This document shows, piece by piece, positions 1 to 9,805 of a stretch of DNA of 17,939 nt; positions within the stretch are counted from its first letter, which is position 1; each line of letters starts with the position of its first letter. A program made the position numbers and the translations under genes. The DNA lies in contig CAXHKQ010000124.1 of the NCBI GenBank assembly GCA_964017145.1, forward strand, positions 1-17,939, read 5' to 3'. The DNA comes from Agrocybe praecox (lineage: Eukaryota > Basidiomycota > Agaricomycetes > Agaricales > Agrocybaceae). A model generated the notes under the pieces. It was not told the origin of the DNA. It saw only the letters and a list, made by a program, of their open reading frames with translations, and made no database searches.

Positions 1-1790
1 GCAATAGGTTTTGGTATATGATATTTTTACGACACATTTAGCTTTTAGTCCATCAGCACTTCTGCTTCTAGTTGTCCGAAATCTTAGCATATGGGACTGT
101 TCAAATATTAAGAGCTCAACATAAAATGAGTAACAGATTATATGCCGGACCATTTACCATTTACAAATTTACACAAATGTAACACATTTATTATACAGGG
201 TGACCCAATTGAACAGCATGAACATTTGAGCAGCTGTAACTTTCAAACCGGTTGCCGGATGGAGTTAAAATTTGGCATTCGGGAACTATGTTTCTTTCGT
301 AACATGCATATACAATTTCAAAAGCCTCACATCATAATGACATGAGATATCTATACATTAACCTCAAAGTGTATTTTTCTATATGCAAGAAGAACATTGT
401 CAGTCACATGTGTATTTTCAACAATTCGTAGAGACCTAATGGTTCGAATTTTATGAGTTTTGTTTTCATAAAACGTTAGAATGACATAAACTTGATATTA
501 AAAAATGGCGAGGGGTTCTAAAATTATAGTAACTAGTGATACTGACAGTGGTTTTTAGTGTGGTGGTACAAATTGAACGTGGATATTTTCCCAGAAAATA
601 AGCTGCAGAGCCGAAGATATAACGTTCAAACATTCAAAATAAATCGTAAAATGTTGATGGGTCTAAAGTCTAATCAACTGTGAAAAATTGTCATCCTAAT
701 GTTATAGAGATAGAAGTTAAGCTCTTTGGATTGAATAAAATGTTCTCCCTGTACGTAGGTGGCAGGTACTCACTGCAGATAATCAAGGACTTTCCTCAAC
801 GAAATGTGTACTAATGAAATGAAAACTTGTCTTTGTCTCAAGTTTAGGCCTTACGAACGTTACATTTCGAATTTTGAAAATAAGTCGATTCATAGCCTCT
901 GAAGAGGTCTTGGAATCTTTTGTGACCAATAAAATTTCGCATAATTGTGTTCAGGGCTCTAGTTTTGAAGTAAGGGCTTATTGGTATCGCGGTCAAGTTG
1001 TAGACGGTGCTCCTATGATGAAACTATGTGAATATCAACTTTAAAGGGGCTGAAGCTCGACAAATTTTTTTTTTTAGTTTTATTCAAAATTATTCAACCC
1101 AATTTTCATCCTTCTGAGGGCCATAGTTTGCTTCAGTGTTGGTCATATCGAAAAATGGCGAGGAAATTATAATTATAAAGATATGTATCATAATTTTGTT
1201 GTCTTTGGTTTTTCTAAATTCGATGTGCTTATAGCTTAAAACAGCCCTTACAAATATGCTGATCAATTGGGTCAACTGTACTACCCTAGCTCATTAATTT
1301 TAAAAATTCACGTAATCGTGTTTCTGTTTGTCTTGTAGGAAAAGTAAGAGTCACACACAAATTGTTCTAAGTGTTCATTCAACATCAATTGTAAGAAACG
1401 TTCTCATTCTGACATTCCAGACAAAAGTACCAGCCCCTACAATTCCACAATATGGAATTCATCTGACCGTCTCATGACTTTTTGACATAAAACGGTCTAC
1501 ATTATTTACATTTGGGGCTCTAGCGGCTTTGTTATAAGGCCTATCACAAATCTACTTTTTCCATAATGAGCACGTAAATTAGTCCCAATTGACCGAAAAT
1601 GAATCATATCAAAGACAGGCCAGAAAACAGCGCTTGAAGTAAAGAAGTATAGAAGTATAGAAACAAATTGTCTCATGATTTTTTTAGTCACTGTATTTTT
1701 AAAAATAGCAAATAGTAACACGTTGCAAGCAAATCTCTCTTACCTCAATCACCCCCTTCATCCAGCCAACCTCCCACCACCTCACCAACC
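1..1790. other. Gene-free AT-rich DNA upstream of ELP6
   Basis: No coding region is recognisable on either strand, and the open frames are short with no familiar motif. The only internal regularities are a 12-nt motif AAAATGGCGAGG at 502-513 and 1152-1163, which recurs inside the intronic element at 3197-3208, and a GGCTCTAG string near 957 and 1517. These could mark decayed copies of an interspersed repeat. The last 50 nt before the ELP6 start codon (about 1740-1790) are pyrimidine- and C-rich and probably 5' UTR. I could not identify a TATA box or initiator. Confidence 0.5.
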
Positions 1791-4735
1791 ATGGCCACCT
1801 CCGTCCTGCTCGCCTGCGGCCTCAACGAAACCCAACTGCCACCCGTCACGCTGCTCCGCGAAGAGACGGACGTCGATGCCTCGTTCCTCGTCACCTGCGT
1901 GCTCGGCCAGCGCACCAAAGTCCAGTCCACCGGCACCGTTCTGCTCTGCCTGCACCATCGCTTCCAGCACTACGCCGGCGCCGGCCATCGGCTCGCCTTC
2001 AATCTGCCGGCGGCCCGCGACAAGGGATCCCTGCAAGTCATCGATCCGCTGGCCGATTTGGGCAGCAGCGCCTCGTCTGGAGATCTGTTTGAGAATGAAT
2101 GGTTGAGTGCCTCTGCCGAAGAGTTGCTGGCCAAATTGTGGCTGGAGTTGCGCCAGGCGGTCGAGCGATTGTCCGTGGCAGCTGGACGAAAATCGGTGAC
2201 AATAGTCGTGGATGACGTGGCCGCGCTGCTGGACTTGGCGGTGCCGGAGGTGATGGTGTTGCTGTTTTGTAGGAGACTGGTGCAATGGACTCAACAGACG
2301 GTTGCAACTGATGGAGGTGAGTCGGCAGTGTGTGATCAGAAAAAAATGTTTTCCCGGGTTAGGCTATACATTTTTACTATCCTAGATAACAGGCAGGCTG
2401 GAAAGTCTGTATCGTTTGATAGTAGGAGACATATTTTTGACAAGATTATTTGTGAATAATGAACATAGTTCCATCGATATACCAAATTTGACATCGATAG
2501 GACTTTTGGTTCATTCTATATTTTTATTTGACTGAAGCAACTTTTGTTATTGCGAAGAAATCTGTATCGACGTATTTTGTGTTCTTCAAGAGCACTGTTT
2601 TATGATGGGAAAAATTGCGCCTAGAGCCAAATCATGAATATAAAGTGTTATTTGGGTTATTCAAAATTCTGTTTTGGCCATTTGTACACCGAAGATTAGT
2701 CGCGTACCAGACGCCCAAATATTGCAGTTTCCGACAAAAACATCGAGAAATTACACAAAATGATTTCAGAAGACAGAATGGAGATTGCTAATACCATATG
2801 AATAAAAATGTTTGAACATTTCTTAAATACGAAATTGGCCACGCGAAAGCTTCTTGTAAAATGTCTGCCGCGCGAACCCAAAATCAACCAAAATAAAAAC
2901 TATTTGATATTTCGGAGCAGTGTTTTGAGCTGATTTAACACGATAAGCTATTTTTTTTACAAATATATGATGGATGATGAAGGATGAACCATGACACGAT
3001 TACTTTACTTTGGAGTCCAATTGGCTGTCATTAGAGAGAACAGGGAGCTATAATGCCTCTTCAAAGTTCACGAAAACTCAACAGTCGGATGGCGCTATAT
3101 TTTGAGATTCAGAAGGAGTATTCTTCATCGGCAACCTGGAAAAGGAAAGACATTAATAATAGATCTTAAATTTAATTTTTGAAGTGCCTGAATTCCAAAA
3201 TGGCGAGGGAAAATGTGCGGTTACACCAATAAAAATACGCTCTTTAACAGGTCGATGAAAACGTTGGTCAAAATCAAAGACAGGGTTATGAATTGAGGTC
3301 CTGTCCACGGTATTATCCGAATTTGGTCCTTTCCGACTATTCTATGTTCCACTATGTTCCGACTATTCTATGTTCCTCTGAAAAATGCTCGCTGGGAAGA
3401 GACTTAGCAAAAAGAATTCGTCTTATATGAAGGGCATAGAAAATACGTAAGATCGCCATTTTCGGTATATCTTCCTTCAATGGAACTATGTTAATTATTA
3501 AAAAATAATCTTATAAAAAATATGTCTCCTACGATATGGACTTTCCAGCCTGCCTGTTACATACTCAAAATTGTGCTTCTTTAAAGATGCCTTCACACTT
3601 GCGAAATTTGTCTATGTTTATATGTTGCAAACGCAAATTCATCAATGAATCCATTGCGTTTTCGTTCTTAAATTTAAGCATATAAACATAGACATATTTA
3701 GCAAGTGTGAAGGCAGCATTACTTTTGTTAGGAAAAATAGGAGTCAAATGTGATGATGCAGTTTTGTTCAAGAAACATTTTTCAATCATTTTCAAAAATA
3801 TCATTGAAGACAAGTATCGCCTGTTGCTGAGTAATATCATAGACATCTTTGTTCATACATGTAGAAATTGTCGAACGAATAACTGTGAAGATAAATTTAA
3901 AATTAAATTGCGCACGTATCCTTTTCATTGACACAAATATATAAATGTACTTGTGTGTTTAATTCGCTTGACATTTTCTCCATATAACGAAAAACCAGTC
4001 TTTTCTGGGCGCTTTTTTCCTTTTGTTCGTATACAATAATAGAATAATGTTGAATGAACAAAACTGCATTATCACAATTTGCGTGTGAAACTTTCTTTTT
4101 ATACAAAACCTAAAAGAAGCAAAATTGTTGTGTATGTTTCAAATTAATGGGCTAGTGAAACCATTTTCTACTATTTTGTACATTTCCTGAACAAAATATA
4201 AAAAAGACCTATATATCAATTATGATTTATCTCGAGGCAACACTAGCTGGTTCCCAGACGTGTTTTCGAAGTATTCAAACTACTTTTTTGTTTTTGAGGC
4301 ACTTTGCATGATCTTGAACGTACTTGTGATAGAAGATATGAGTTACGAGTCTAATGCAAATTAATCTAACACCGATAAAATGAGCAAAAAACGAATGACT
4401 GTTCGATGTCTCAAAATCTAATCGATTTCCCGATCTTCCCACCGTCCCTCGCAGCACCGCGCCTGAGCGTGGTGCTCCGGCTGAGCAACAGCAATCTGTA
4501 CGAGCAGTTGGCCGACAATTTGGACTCGCTGGCCGATCTGGCGGTGCAGTGCATTCGGTTGCGGTCGGGCAATTTCCGGGAGGTTGACGGTCGGCTGACG
4601 GTGACCAGGCGTGGAGGCGGTTCGGCTGCGGCGTTGACAAAAGTGGAGGAGACGACGACCAAGTCGATGCTGTACAAAGTGAACGAGCGCAATGTGAAGA
4701 TTTTCGCTCCGGGCGAGGTGGGAATAAGGATTTGA
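1791..4735 (+). CDS. ELP6: Elongator complex protein 6 (ELP6), two exons
   Basis: The coding sequence is join(1791..2316, 4455..4735), 807 nt, 268 aa, close to the roughly 266 aa of animal ELP6. Exon 1 starts in a strong context (ACCATGG) and ends at a GAG/GTGAGT donor in phase 1. Exon 2 begins after a pyrimidine-rich CCCTCGCAG acceptor and restores the frame as an Ala codon (residue 176). ELP6 is a RecA/KaiC-fold subunit without a usable ATP site. With ELP4 and ELP5 it forms the Elongator hexamer that supports tRNA wobble-uridine modification. Seen here: an N-terminal block TLLREETDVDASFLV (residues 20-34), the FQHY motif (58-61) with a following AARDKGSLQV segment, a hydrophobic strand ending VVDD (139-142), and a C-terminus with YKVNERNVKIFAPGE, the family's terminal signature. 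No Walker A motif is present, as expected. Codon use is GC-rich against AT-rich surroundings. The family match is from recognition, not a search, but it runs across the splice junction and over the full length. Confidence 0.9.
2389..3557. mobile_element. TA-flanked inverted-repeat element (MITE-like) in ELP6 intron
   Basis: The ends are inverted repeats: 2389-2474 on the left and 3480-3557 on the right, both beginning ACAGGCAGGCTGGAAAGTC in their own orientation. Aligned by eye, the 78 shared positions differ at about 7, and the left arm carries an extra 8 nt near 2415-2422. TA dinucleotides sit directly outside both ends (2387-2388 and 3558-3559), the target duplication expected of Tc1/mariner-superfamily elements. 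The interior has no transposase-like frame, so it is a non-autonomous copy. It also contains a short tandem duplication of a TTCCGACTATTCTATG block near 3331-3376. The superfamily assignment is inferred from the TA duplication only. Confidence 0.7.
3560..4137. mobile_element. Composite fold-back region with nested hairpins
   Basis: This lies immediately after the preceding element. Outer ends pair imperfectly (CATAC..AAAATTG.GCTTCTTT near 3560-3582 against its complement near 4115-4136). A second pair of arms, 3749-3770 and 4055-4076, matches at 21 of 22 positions. A separate strong hairpin sits inside the left half (3589-3714). The nested layout suggests a fold-back MITE that has itself suffered a duplication or an insertion. 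No target duplication is clear and no coding frame is recognisable, so the exact boundaries are uncertain. Confidence 0.45.
3589..3714. repeat. 126-nt near-perfect hairpin
   Basis: The arms 3589-3624 and 3679-3714 are complementary at 34 of 36 positions. The 54-nt loop carries a further short self-complementary stretch built on AACGCAA and TTGCGTT. The hairpin is inside the ELP6 intron, so it would be in the primary transcript. It is most simply the core of a fold-back element. Small-RNA processing is possible but there is no direct evidence for it. Confidence 0.7.
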
Positions 4736-4745
4736 TGATGGGTGC

Positions 4746-4751
4746 AATAAA
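4746..4751 (+). terminator. Poly(A) signal of ELP6
   Basis: A canonical AATAAA lies 11 nt after the TGA stop codon (4733-4735) on the coding strand. It implies a very short 3' UTR, with cleavage probably around 4765-4785 by the usual spacing. It also supports the choice of exon 2 as the terminal exon. Confidence 0.75.
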
Positions 4752-4849
4752 ATGTGGTTTGAATTCTGAAGAAGGGACTTATAGAAGATGTTTTTGAATT
4801 ACTTGATAGATGTTTTTAAAGATATTGTTTGAGTTCATAAATTAAAACA

Positions 4850-5465
4850 TCGAAATTCGGTATAACGACCAGAGACGAACTAGAACTAGAACTTTTAATG
4901 ATTGAGTTATGTCCATTCACTAAGTACTCAACTTTCTGTCGAGTTTGTTTATTGTAGAGGCCACGGGCGGAAACGCTAGGCCGTTCCGTTTTGGAAAACA
5001 CGACCCAAAAAATAAAAAAAATCCTCAACAACTTGTTCTCATTTTTTTGAGTGATGAGGTTTTGTGCGCTATTTCATTACCAATCATTTGAGAATACCCA
5101 CATCTTTCTAAGTCACTCCTGTTAGTTACGGCATTTTAACCGAGGACGAAACACGAATTTTTTATATGGAGAGGATGATTTTATTTCACATCCCATACAA
5201 AATATTTGCGTTTCGGCGTCGGTTTAAGTCACGTAACTTTCCACAGGAGTGACTTAGAACGATGTGGGTATACTCAAATGATTGGTAATGAAATAGCGCA
5301 CAAAACCTCATCACTAAAAAAAATTAGAAAAATTCGTTGTGGATCAGCGTGTCCACCCTGTGGCCTCTACAATGCTCAAACTCAACAGATTTTCGATCAC
5401 TGTCATTGTGAATGGTATCATGTTTCTGATGATATGGTTCATCGAAGTTATAGAATGATCGAATG
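4850..5465. mobile_element. Fold-back element, nearly complete palindrome
   Basis: The region is an inverted repeat centred near 5182. Core arms 5051-5122 and 5243-5314 are complementary at 70 of 72 positions. Pairing continues inward with mismatches almost to the centre (GTTACG and GAAACAC at 5125-5155 against GAAACGC and GTTAC near 5205-5236). Outward it becomes patchier, for example TGTAGAGGCCAC at 4953-4964 against its complement at 5360-5371. Similarity fades around 4850 and 5465, so the ends are approximate, and I see no target duplication. There is no recognisable protein. It lies about 100 bp past the ELP6 poly(A) signal. Confidence 0.65.
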
Positions 5466-5469
5466 ACGA

Positions 5470-6750
5470 TTGTAACTGATCGAAAATTTGTTGATGCAGA
5501 ATTCTGGATACCAGTTGGACAATGAACAAATTGTACTACATATTGTCATAAGGGCTGTCTCTGAAAAGTTGTAGCCAGTAGAAGTTGTCGTATTTTAAAA
5601 TTCCCATACAAGATCTCAAGGCGCAGTGGCAAGAGTCTTTTTAGACGGGTATCTTTATTTTGCCCCTAGAATCACCAGCTAGACGCTCACGATGATCCGC
5701 AACGACACGTGCGTGACCTCCCCTTGTCAGTAGATATAATTTATCTCTGACATATCAAATCTACGTGACCTTCTCTATCATATTTTTGTTAATATACAGA
5801 ATCAGAATGTTGCTATATAACCCCATATGCTATGTAGAAGGAAAGTCTATAAAAATCAACTAATTGTTGAATATTGATTATTTTCATATATGCATAACAA
5901 TAGATTAAAATTAATTAAAATATATAATGCATACAGGCATTTTCCGTTGATTGATTGGATTGATTGATTGGAGATGTACAATAAAAGTGCGATAACATTT
6001 TAAAACCATTAATATGTTGTAACATTATGCTCACGTTGACACTGGATTGAGTTATGAACCGATTAACGGGATTATCCTTTGGGCAGTATTCCATGGAATG
6101 AGTAATGTTCATTATTTACACTGATGAGACTAGGGGCCATTTGAGCATCAACACACAATTACGCTCAAACGATCATCGTTATTAAAACAATTACACCCAC
6201 CCAGCGTTAGCTCATAAACCGAACAAACAACCGCAGTCTCACCAGAGTTGACCCTAGCAAAAAAGCCGCCATCGGTTCGTGTGAATGCATCACGCATCCC
6301 GCAGCTCATATGGGTGCTGCTTGTCGTTAATGTCGGCAGGCGGTTGACTGAAGCGAACGATATGTTGCGCACAATTTGTAACCCCATGCGGTCGCTCGTA
6401 AATTTCACTCACTCGGGCGCATTTCGCTCCCAGTTCAACCACTCGAGTACGAGAGAGTGTTGAATGTCGGTACTTTCGAAAAGGAATTTCGATTTTGATG
6501 ATGGATTCCAGTAGTATCATTTTTCATTTAGCGGACAAATCATAAAGACACATGAATATATGCGTTCTGTCCGTTATTCGAATTTCGGTACGAATTCAGC
6601 CCAAAATTGACAATGACATTTAAATAATTACGTTTACAATGATATTTTCAGCTAATGTAGCTAATTTGGTGGCTTAATTGAATCGATTTTCCTTTTTTTC
6701 GCACCGTTGAGTGCGAAAGACGCCGGTGCAAGAGACGCCTTAGGTCTTCG
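5470..6750. other. Gene-free stretch
   Basis: No recognisable coding region or RNA gene. 5530-6130 is AT-rich. 6140-6470 is more GC-balanced and has overlapping short open frames on both strands, none with a familiar motif. A GATT tetranucleotide microsatellite lies at about 5947-5971. Confidence 0.5.
5947..5971. repeat. GATT microsatellite
   Basis: About six GATT units with one interrupting G. A short simple-sequence tract with no implied function. Confidence 0.8.
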
Positions 6751-6754
6751 TACA

Positions 6755-6795
6755 CATCTCAATAAATAGTTCGTTCACAAGTTCGTTCAGTGTCA
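6755..6795 (+). promoter_or_regulatory. Possible RNA polymerase II core promoter
   Basis: An AATAAATA TATA-like box at 6761-6768 is followed by TTCAGT at 6786-6791, a match to the arthropod initiator. If the A at 6789 is +1, the box starts at -28, which is the usual spacing. No downstream gene is recognisable on this strand within the next kilobase, so the match may be chance, or part of an old LTR (AATAAA could equally be a poly(A) signal). Confidence 0.2.
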
Positions 6796-6852
6796 TTATT
6801 CTGGTGTGCAGTTACAACTTCTCTGTGATGTTTGTGCGCAGTCTACTATCGA

Positions 6853-6890
6853 TATAATAAATAATAAATAATAAATAATAACTAATAACA
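6853..6890. repeat. AAT-rich microsatellite
   Basis: Runs of AATA/AAT units, slightly interrupted towards the 3' end. Simple-sequence DNA. Confidence 0.8.
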
Positions 6891-6894
6891 ATAA

Positions 6895-7604
6895 CATAAC
6901 TGATATCGGATATTCTCTGTGTGTGCGCGCTTGCCGGAATCGCCACTGAGAGGAGATGTGGACAACTTTTTATCCACGATCTTTGACTGTTGGCGAGTGT
7001 AACCTTGTTTGATAGCGTTCCATCCAATTTCGACGTCTCAACGTGAGCGCCGGCGTTCTGGCTTCATCATAAGCATGTGAATGTTAGTTCGGAAAAGTTT
7101 CGCCCAAGTAATTTCAACCGAATCCGTTGTGCTTCGACAAAGTAGTAATTGGATTGGAGTGCGGTGTATTTTCAGTACTATGGAATTTGTTTCCCTTGCT
7201 GTAATAATAATAATCGAGTACCTTTTTCTCGGGATTGGCATCGCGTTGCAAAGGATTAATTCTCTAATCGATACGTATAATTATATACGACACGTATAGT
7301 TATTGTCGATGTCGAATATCATAAATATTCGATCCGGACATTTTTTCAACCATCGATTTTAAACACAGAAAACCTTCAATAAGCTATTTGCGTTTCTTTC
7401 AACGTTATCGCTATTTTAGTTAGGATTGTACAAATGATTTCAGTTTTCCATTTCAACGGATCAGCTATCACGGATTGGATACAGATGTGATATGAGTCCG
7501 CTGCACATATTTCTCCTGAATTATGCTGATGGTTGTGCGTTGTGCGCGTCCGTATTCTATGGCACGTGTTCTTCACATCGGTAATGCGCGATTTCGCAGT
7601 TTGA
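6895..7604. other. Gene-free stretch before the TTAA element
   Basis: No confident gene. A short plus-strand frame at 7081-7299 encodes one hydrophobic segment (MEFVSLAVIIIIEYLFLGIG) followed by LQRINSL. This arrangement vaguely recalls a gustatory-receptor transmembrane helix, but it is too short and isolated to call. Confidence 0.4.
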
Positions 7605-7608
7605 TTAA

Positions 7609-8517
7609 CTCTCATCCCCCGTTCAAAAAAACTCCCGTTCAAAAAAACTTACGAATCCGCCGTTGGGGTCTAAATAGACCCTAATCGGAAACGACCTGAA
7701 ATATGCACACATTCAAGTCGCGGTTTCTACACGTGAAAGTAGACAAAAAAAAAATGATTTACGTGTTTCAGGATTTTTGCAATTACTACCTGTGGCGGAA
7801 GATATGACCAGTTCAAGGCAAATTGGTGAATTTTTTATAACAAGGAAATGTATACTAAACAGTTTTTTTATTTTATTTTATATTTTTTTATTATCAATAA
7901 AAACACAATTTTATTGAAAAGGAATAGAGCTAGCACAAGTCTCGCACACATTAAAATGGTCAATGTGTGCGAGCAGCGCAATCATATGCTTCGAATTTGT
8001 CGCATCGTGTGCATCTTATGAAATACCATAATGGGTGCGAGACGCGTGCTAGTTCGAATCTATTCGAATGCAACTGCGTTTTTATAAATAATAAAAATAT
8101 TGAAAAAAAATAATAAATTGTTTAGTATATATTTTCTGGTTATAAAGAATTCACCGATTTGCCTCGAACTTGTCAAATCTTCCGCCACAGGTAGCAATTG
8201 CAAAAATCCTGATACACGTATATCATTATTTTGTGTCTACTTTCACGTGTAAAAAACGCGACTCGGATGTGTGCATATTTCAGGTCGTTTCCGATTGGGG
8301 TCTATTTAGACCCCAACGGCGGATTCGTAAGTTTTTTTGTAAATCCCAATAGCGACATCTAACGGTTGTGATGAATATTTCATTTAGAAAGAGCATTCCA
8401 AAAAACGTTATAGCCAAAGTATCAGCTCGTATCAATAAACCGTTTACGTTCTGTAGACATTCAAAGTTGGAAAAATCGAGAAATAGGGTCGATTTAGACC
8501 CCAACGGCGGATGAGAG
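7609..8517. mobile_element. TTAA-flanked palindromic element (piggyBac-like MITE)
   Basis: The element is 909 bp, bounded by TTAA at 7605-7608 and 8518-8521, with terminal inverted repeats beginning CTCTCATCC. Most of it is one long inverted repeat: 7641-7958 pairs with about 8025-8338 (including the CTTACGAATCCGCCGTTGG block, the CCTGTGGCGGAAGAT block and the CTAGCAC..CTCGCAC block) around a roughly 65-nt centre. A palindromic motif close to GGGGTCTATTTAGACCCC occurs at 7665-7681, 8297-8314 and 8486-8502. The right end carries about 180 nt (8339-8517) with no partner on the left. TTAA duplication is the hallmark of piggyBac-type transposition. The terminal bases are not the classic CCC start, so the superfamily call is an inference. 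No transposase is encoded. Confidence 0.7.
7618..7649. repeat. 16-bp perfect tandem duplication
   Basis: Two adjacent identical copies of CCCGTTCAAAAAAACT (7618-7633, 7634-7649) near the left end of the TTAA element. The family member at 17877 has this segment only once, so the duplication arose in this copy. Confidence 0.9.
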
Positions 8518-8521
8518 TTAA

Positions 8522-9415
8522 TATATATTACCAGCCACAGAAACAGATCAACAACGTAAATAACACCTACATTTTTTATTCCAACAGCCCGACCAAGTTC
8601 GCAACATTCACACAGTATCGGGTTGTAGTTGACCATTTTATATTGTATGCTATCATGTGCAATGTGCGTGCGCAGACTCTGTACATGTAAACATTATCGC
8701 CGATCTACAGCAAACCGTCTACGACTTTTTGCTGGCTGCCATCATAAAGTTGCCGACGTCGACGTTGCGCCGCCGTCGTCGTGTTTTATGTTGCTTTCCT
8801 TGTATGTTTAGTAAAGATGCCGGAGTCAATGAACGTCTGAGGAAACGAGCGTATTATCTCGTTTTCCTGTTGTAAGGACAACACACGCGTGTGCGGTTGA
8901 ACTTTGGTTTAAACGAGCGACAACTTTGAAACAATACCGATTCTGAATTTATAGCGTGATAATAAAACAGATTGCATAATGGGGTGGTTATGGTACCCAA
9001 TGGGTGCTGACATGTAATAACGTATCGAATCAATTGAAGTGAATTATGTTTTTGAAATAATGTGTAAATGTTCATTGGTCCAGGAATAATTATTCTTCTG
9101 GAAAGTAAACTTTTGTCGCATAGATATTCTAAGCAAGACCAAATATATTCTATAATGAGAAGTCTTCATTAGAATTGTAGCTGCTTCGCCGAAAATTAAC
9201 GGACTTCACATCCAATTTTCGAGCAAAGCAGCTGTACGTTGCTCAAGTTCTCGACATAATAAACTAATGAGATTTTTGTTTGATGATCCAAAAATATAAA
9301 GTTACTGAACATCAACGTATACTAATTGGGTTATCTCCAGGGTGAATGCGAATTGTGTGCAGAGTTTCGAGGGAATGAGCGTACGTGAACATGAAAACCC
9401 GGGTCTGCGAATTAA
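8522..9415. other. Gene-free stretch
   Basis: No coding region is recognised. Short frames around 8629-8875 include a CG-rich patch (8750-8785) but no familiar motif. A short imperfect hairpin lies at 9179-9233. Confidence 0.45.
9179..9233. repeat. Short imperfect hairpin
   Basis: AGCTGCTTCGCCGAAAATT at 9179-9197 pairs imperfectly with AATTTTCGAGCAAAGCAGCT at 9214-9233 across a 16-nt loop. It may be a remnant of a small inverted-repeat element. No promoter or other context suggests an RNA gene. Confidence 0.5.
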
Positions 9416-9700
9416 TTAGTTTCTGGCAGAACTGCTGAAAGACAGAATAATTGTCCTCGAATTTAAATCCACATTAAACCACTGTGAAATTCGTTCTCCA
9501 AGTACCTCAGCAGCTAGTAAATATCTAAAATCTAATGTCCAATGCTTAGTCGTGGTGAATGGGAATGGACAAGAAGGCAGGACATCCAATTTAATTGGTA
9601 GATTGCGGTTGATTGCGGCGAGCACTACAATGAACATGGTTGACAGAACTTGGATGATATAATCCATTGAAATAGAGATGCCACTTCTGCCTCTTCTATT
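9416..9700 (-). pseudogene. Possible odorant-receptor-like fragment
   Basis: Read on the minus strand, an open frame (up to 129 aa if extended to 9805) contains a hydrophobic helix (YIIQVLSTMFIVVLAAI), then a loop with LPI and PFPFTTTK, then YLLAAEVLG and an FNVDLNS stretch before a stop at 9416. This order resembles the middle of insect 7tm_6 odorant receptors (transmembrane helix, LP..PF loop, then a helix containing N..D). Just before the stop, a one-base frame change would give GQL, another family feature, so it could be a frameshifted relic. I could not assemble flanking exons with confidence. Sequence chance is a real alternative. Confidence 0.2.
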
Positions 9701-9805
9701 AATCCGAGAATTCGTTTGTGTTTGTGTGTGACGTATTCGTATCCAGATCATTATACATAAACGAGTATAAGGTATCACATTATCGTAAATAACATATTGA
9801 TGCAT

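Larger units (their letters stand above)
2317..4454 (+). other. ELP6 intron, 2,138 bp, occupied by repeats
   Basis: The intron starts GTGAGT and ends with a pyrimidine-rich tract plus CAG. It holds a TA-flanked inverted-repeat element (2389-3557) and a second fold-back region (3560-4137), so about four-fifths of its length looks transposon-derived. The remaining 4138-4430 is AT-rich and featureless. Joining the exons across it restores one frame with no lost residues, which supports the boundaries. Confidence 0.85.

Noticed and set aside
1782..2294. 170-codon minus-strand frame opposite ELP6 exon 1
   Set aside because: It is a shadow of the GC-rich exon. The plus-strand frame matches a known full-length family across a splice junction.
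7081..7299. Short plus-strand frame with one hydrophobic helix, recalling a gustatory receptor
   Set aside because: A single helix with no neighbouring exons or other family motifs is too little evidence.
8050..8075. GTTCGAATC string resembling a tRNA B box
   Set aside because: No acceptor stem or A box at the right distance. It lies in the arm of the palindromic TTAA element.
8280..8636. 118-codon minus-strand frame with hydrophobic segments
   Set aside because: It straddles the right end of the TTAA element and its flank, so it is a composite of unrelated sequence.
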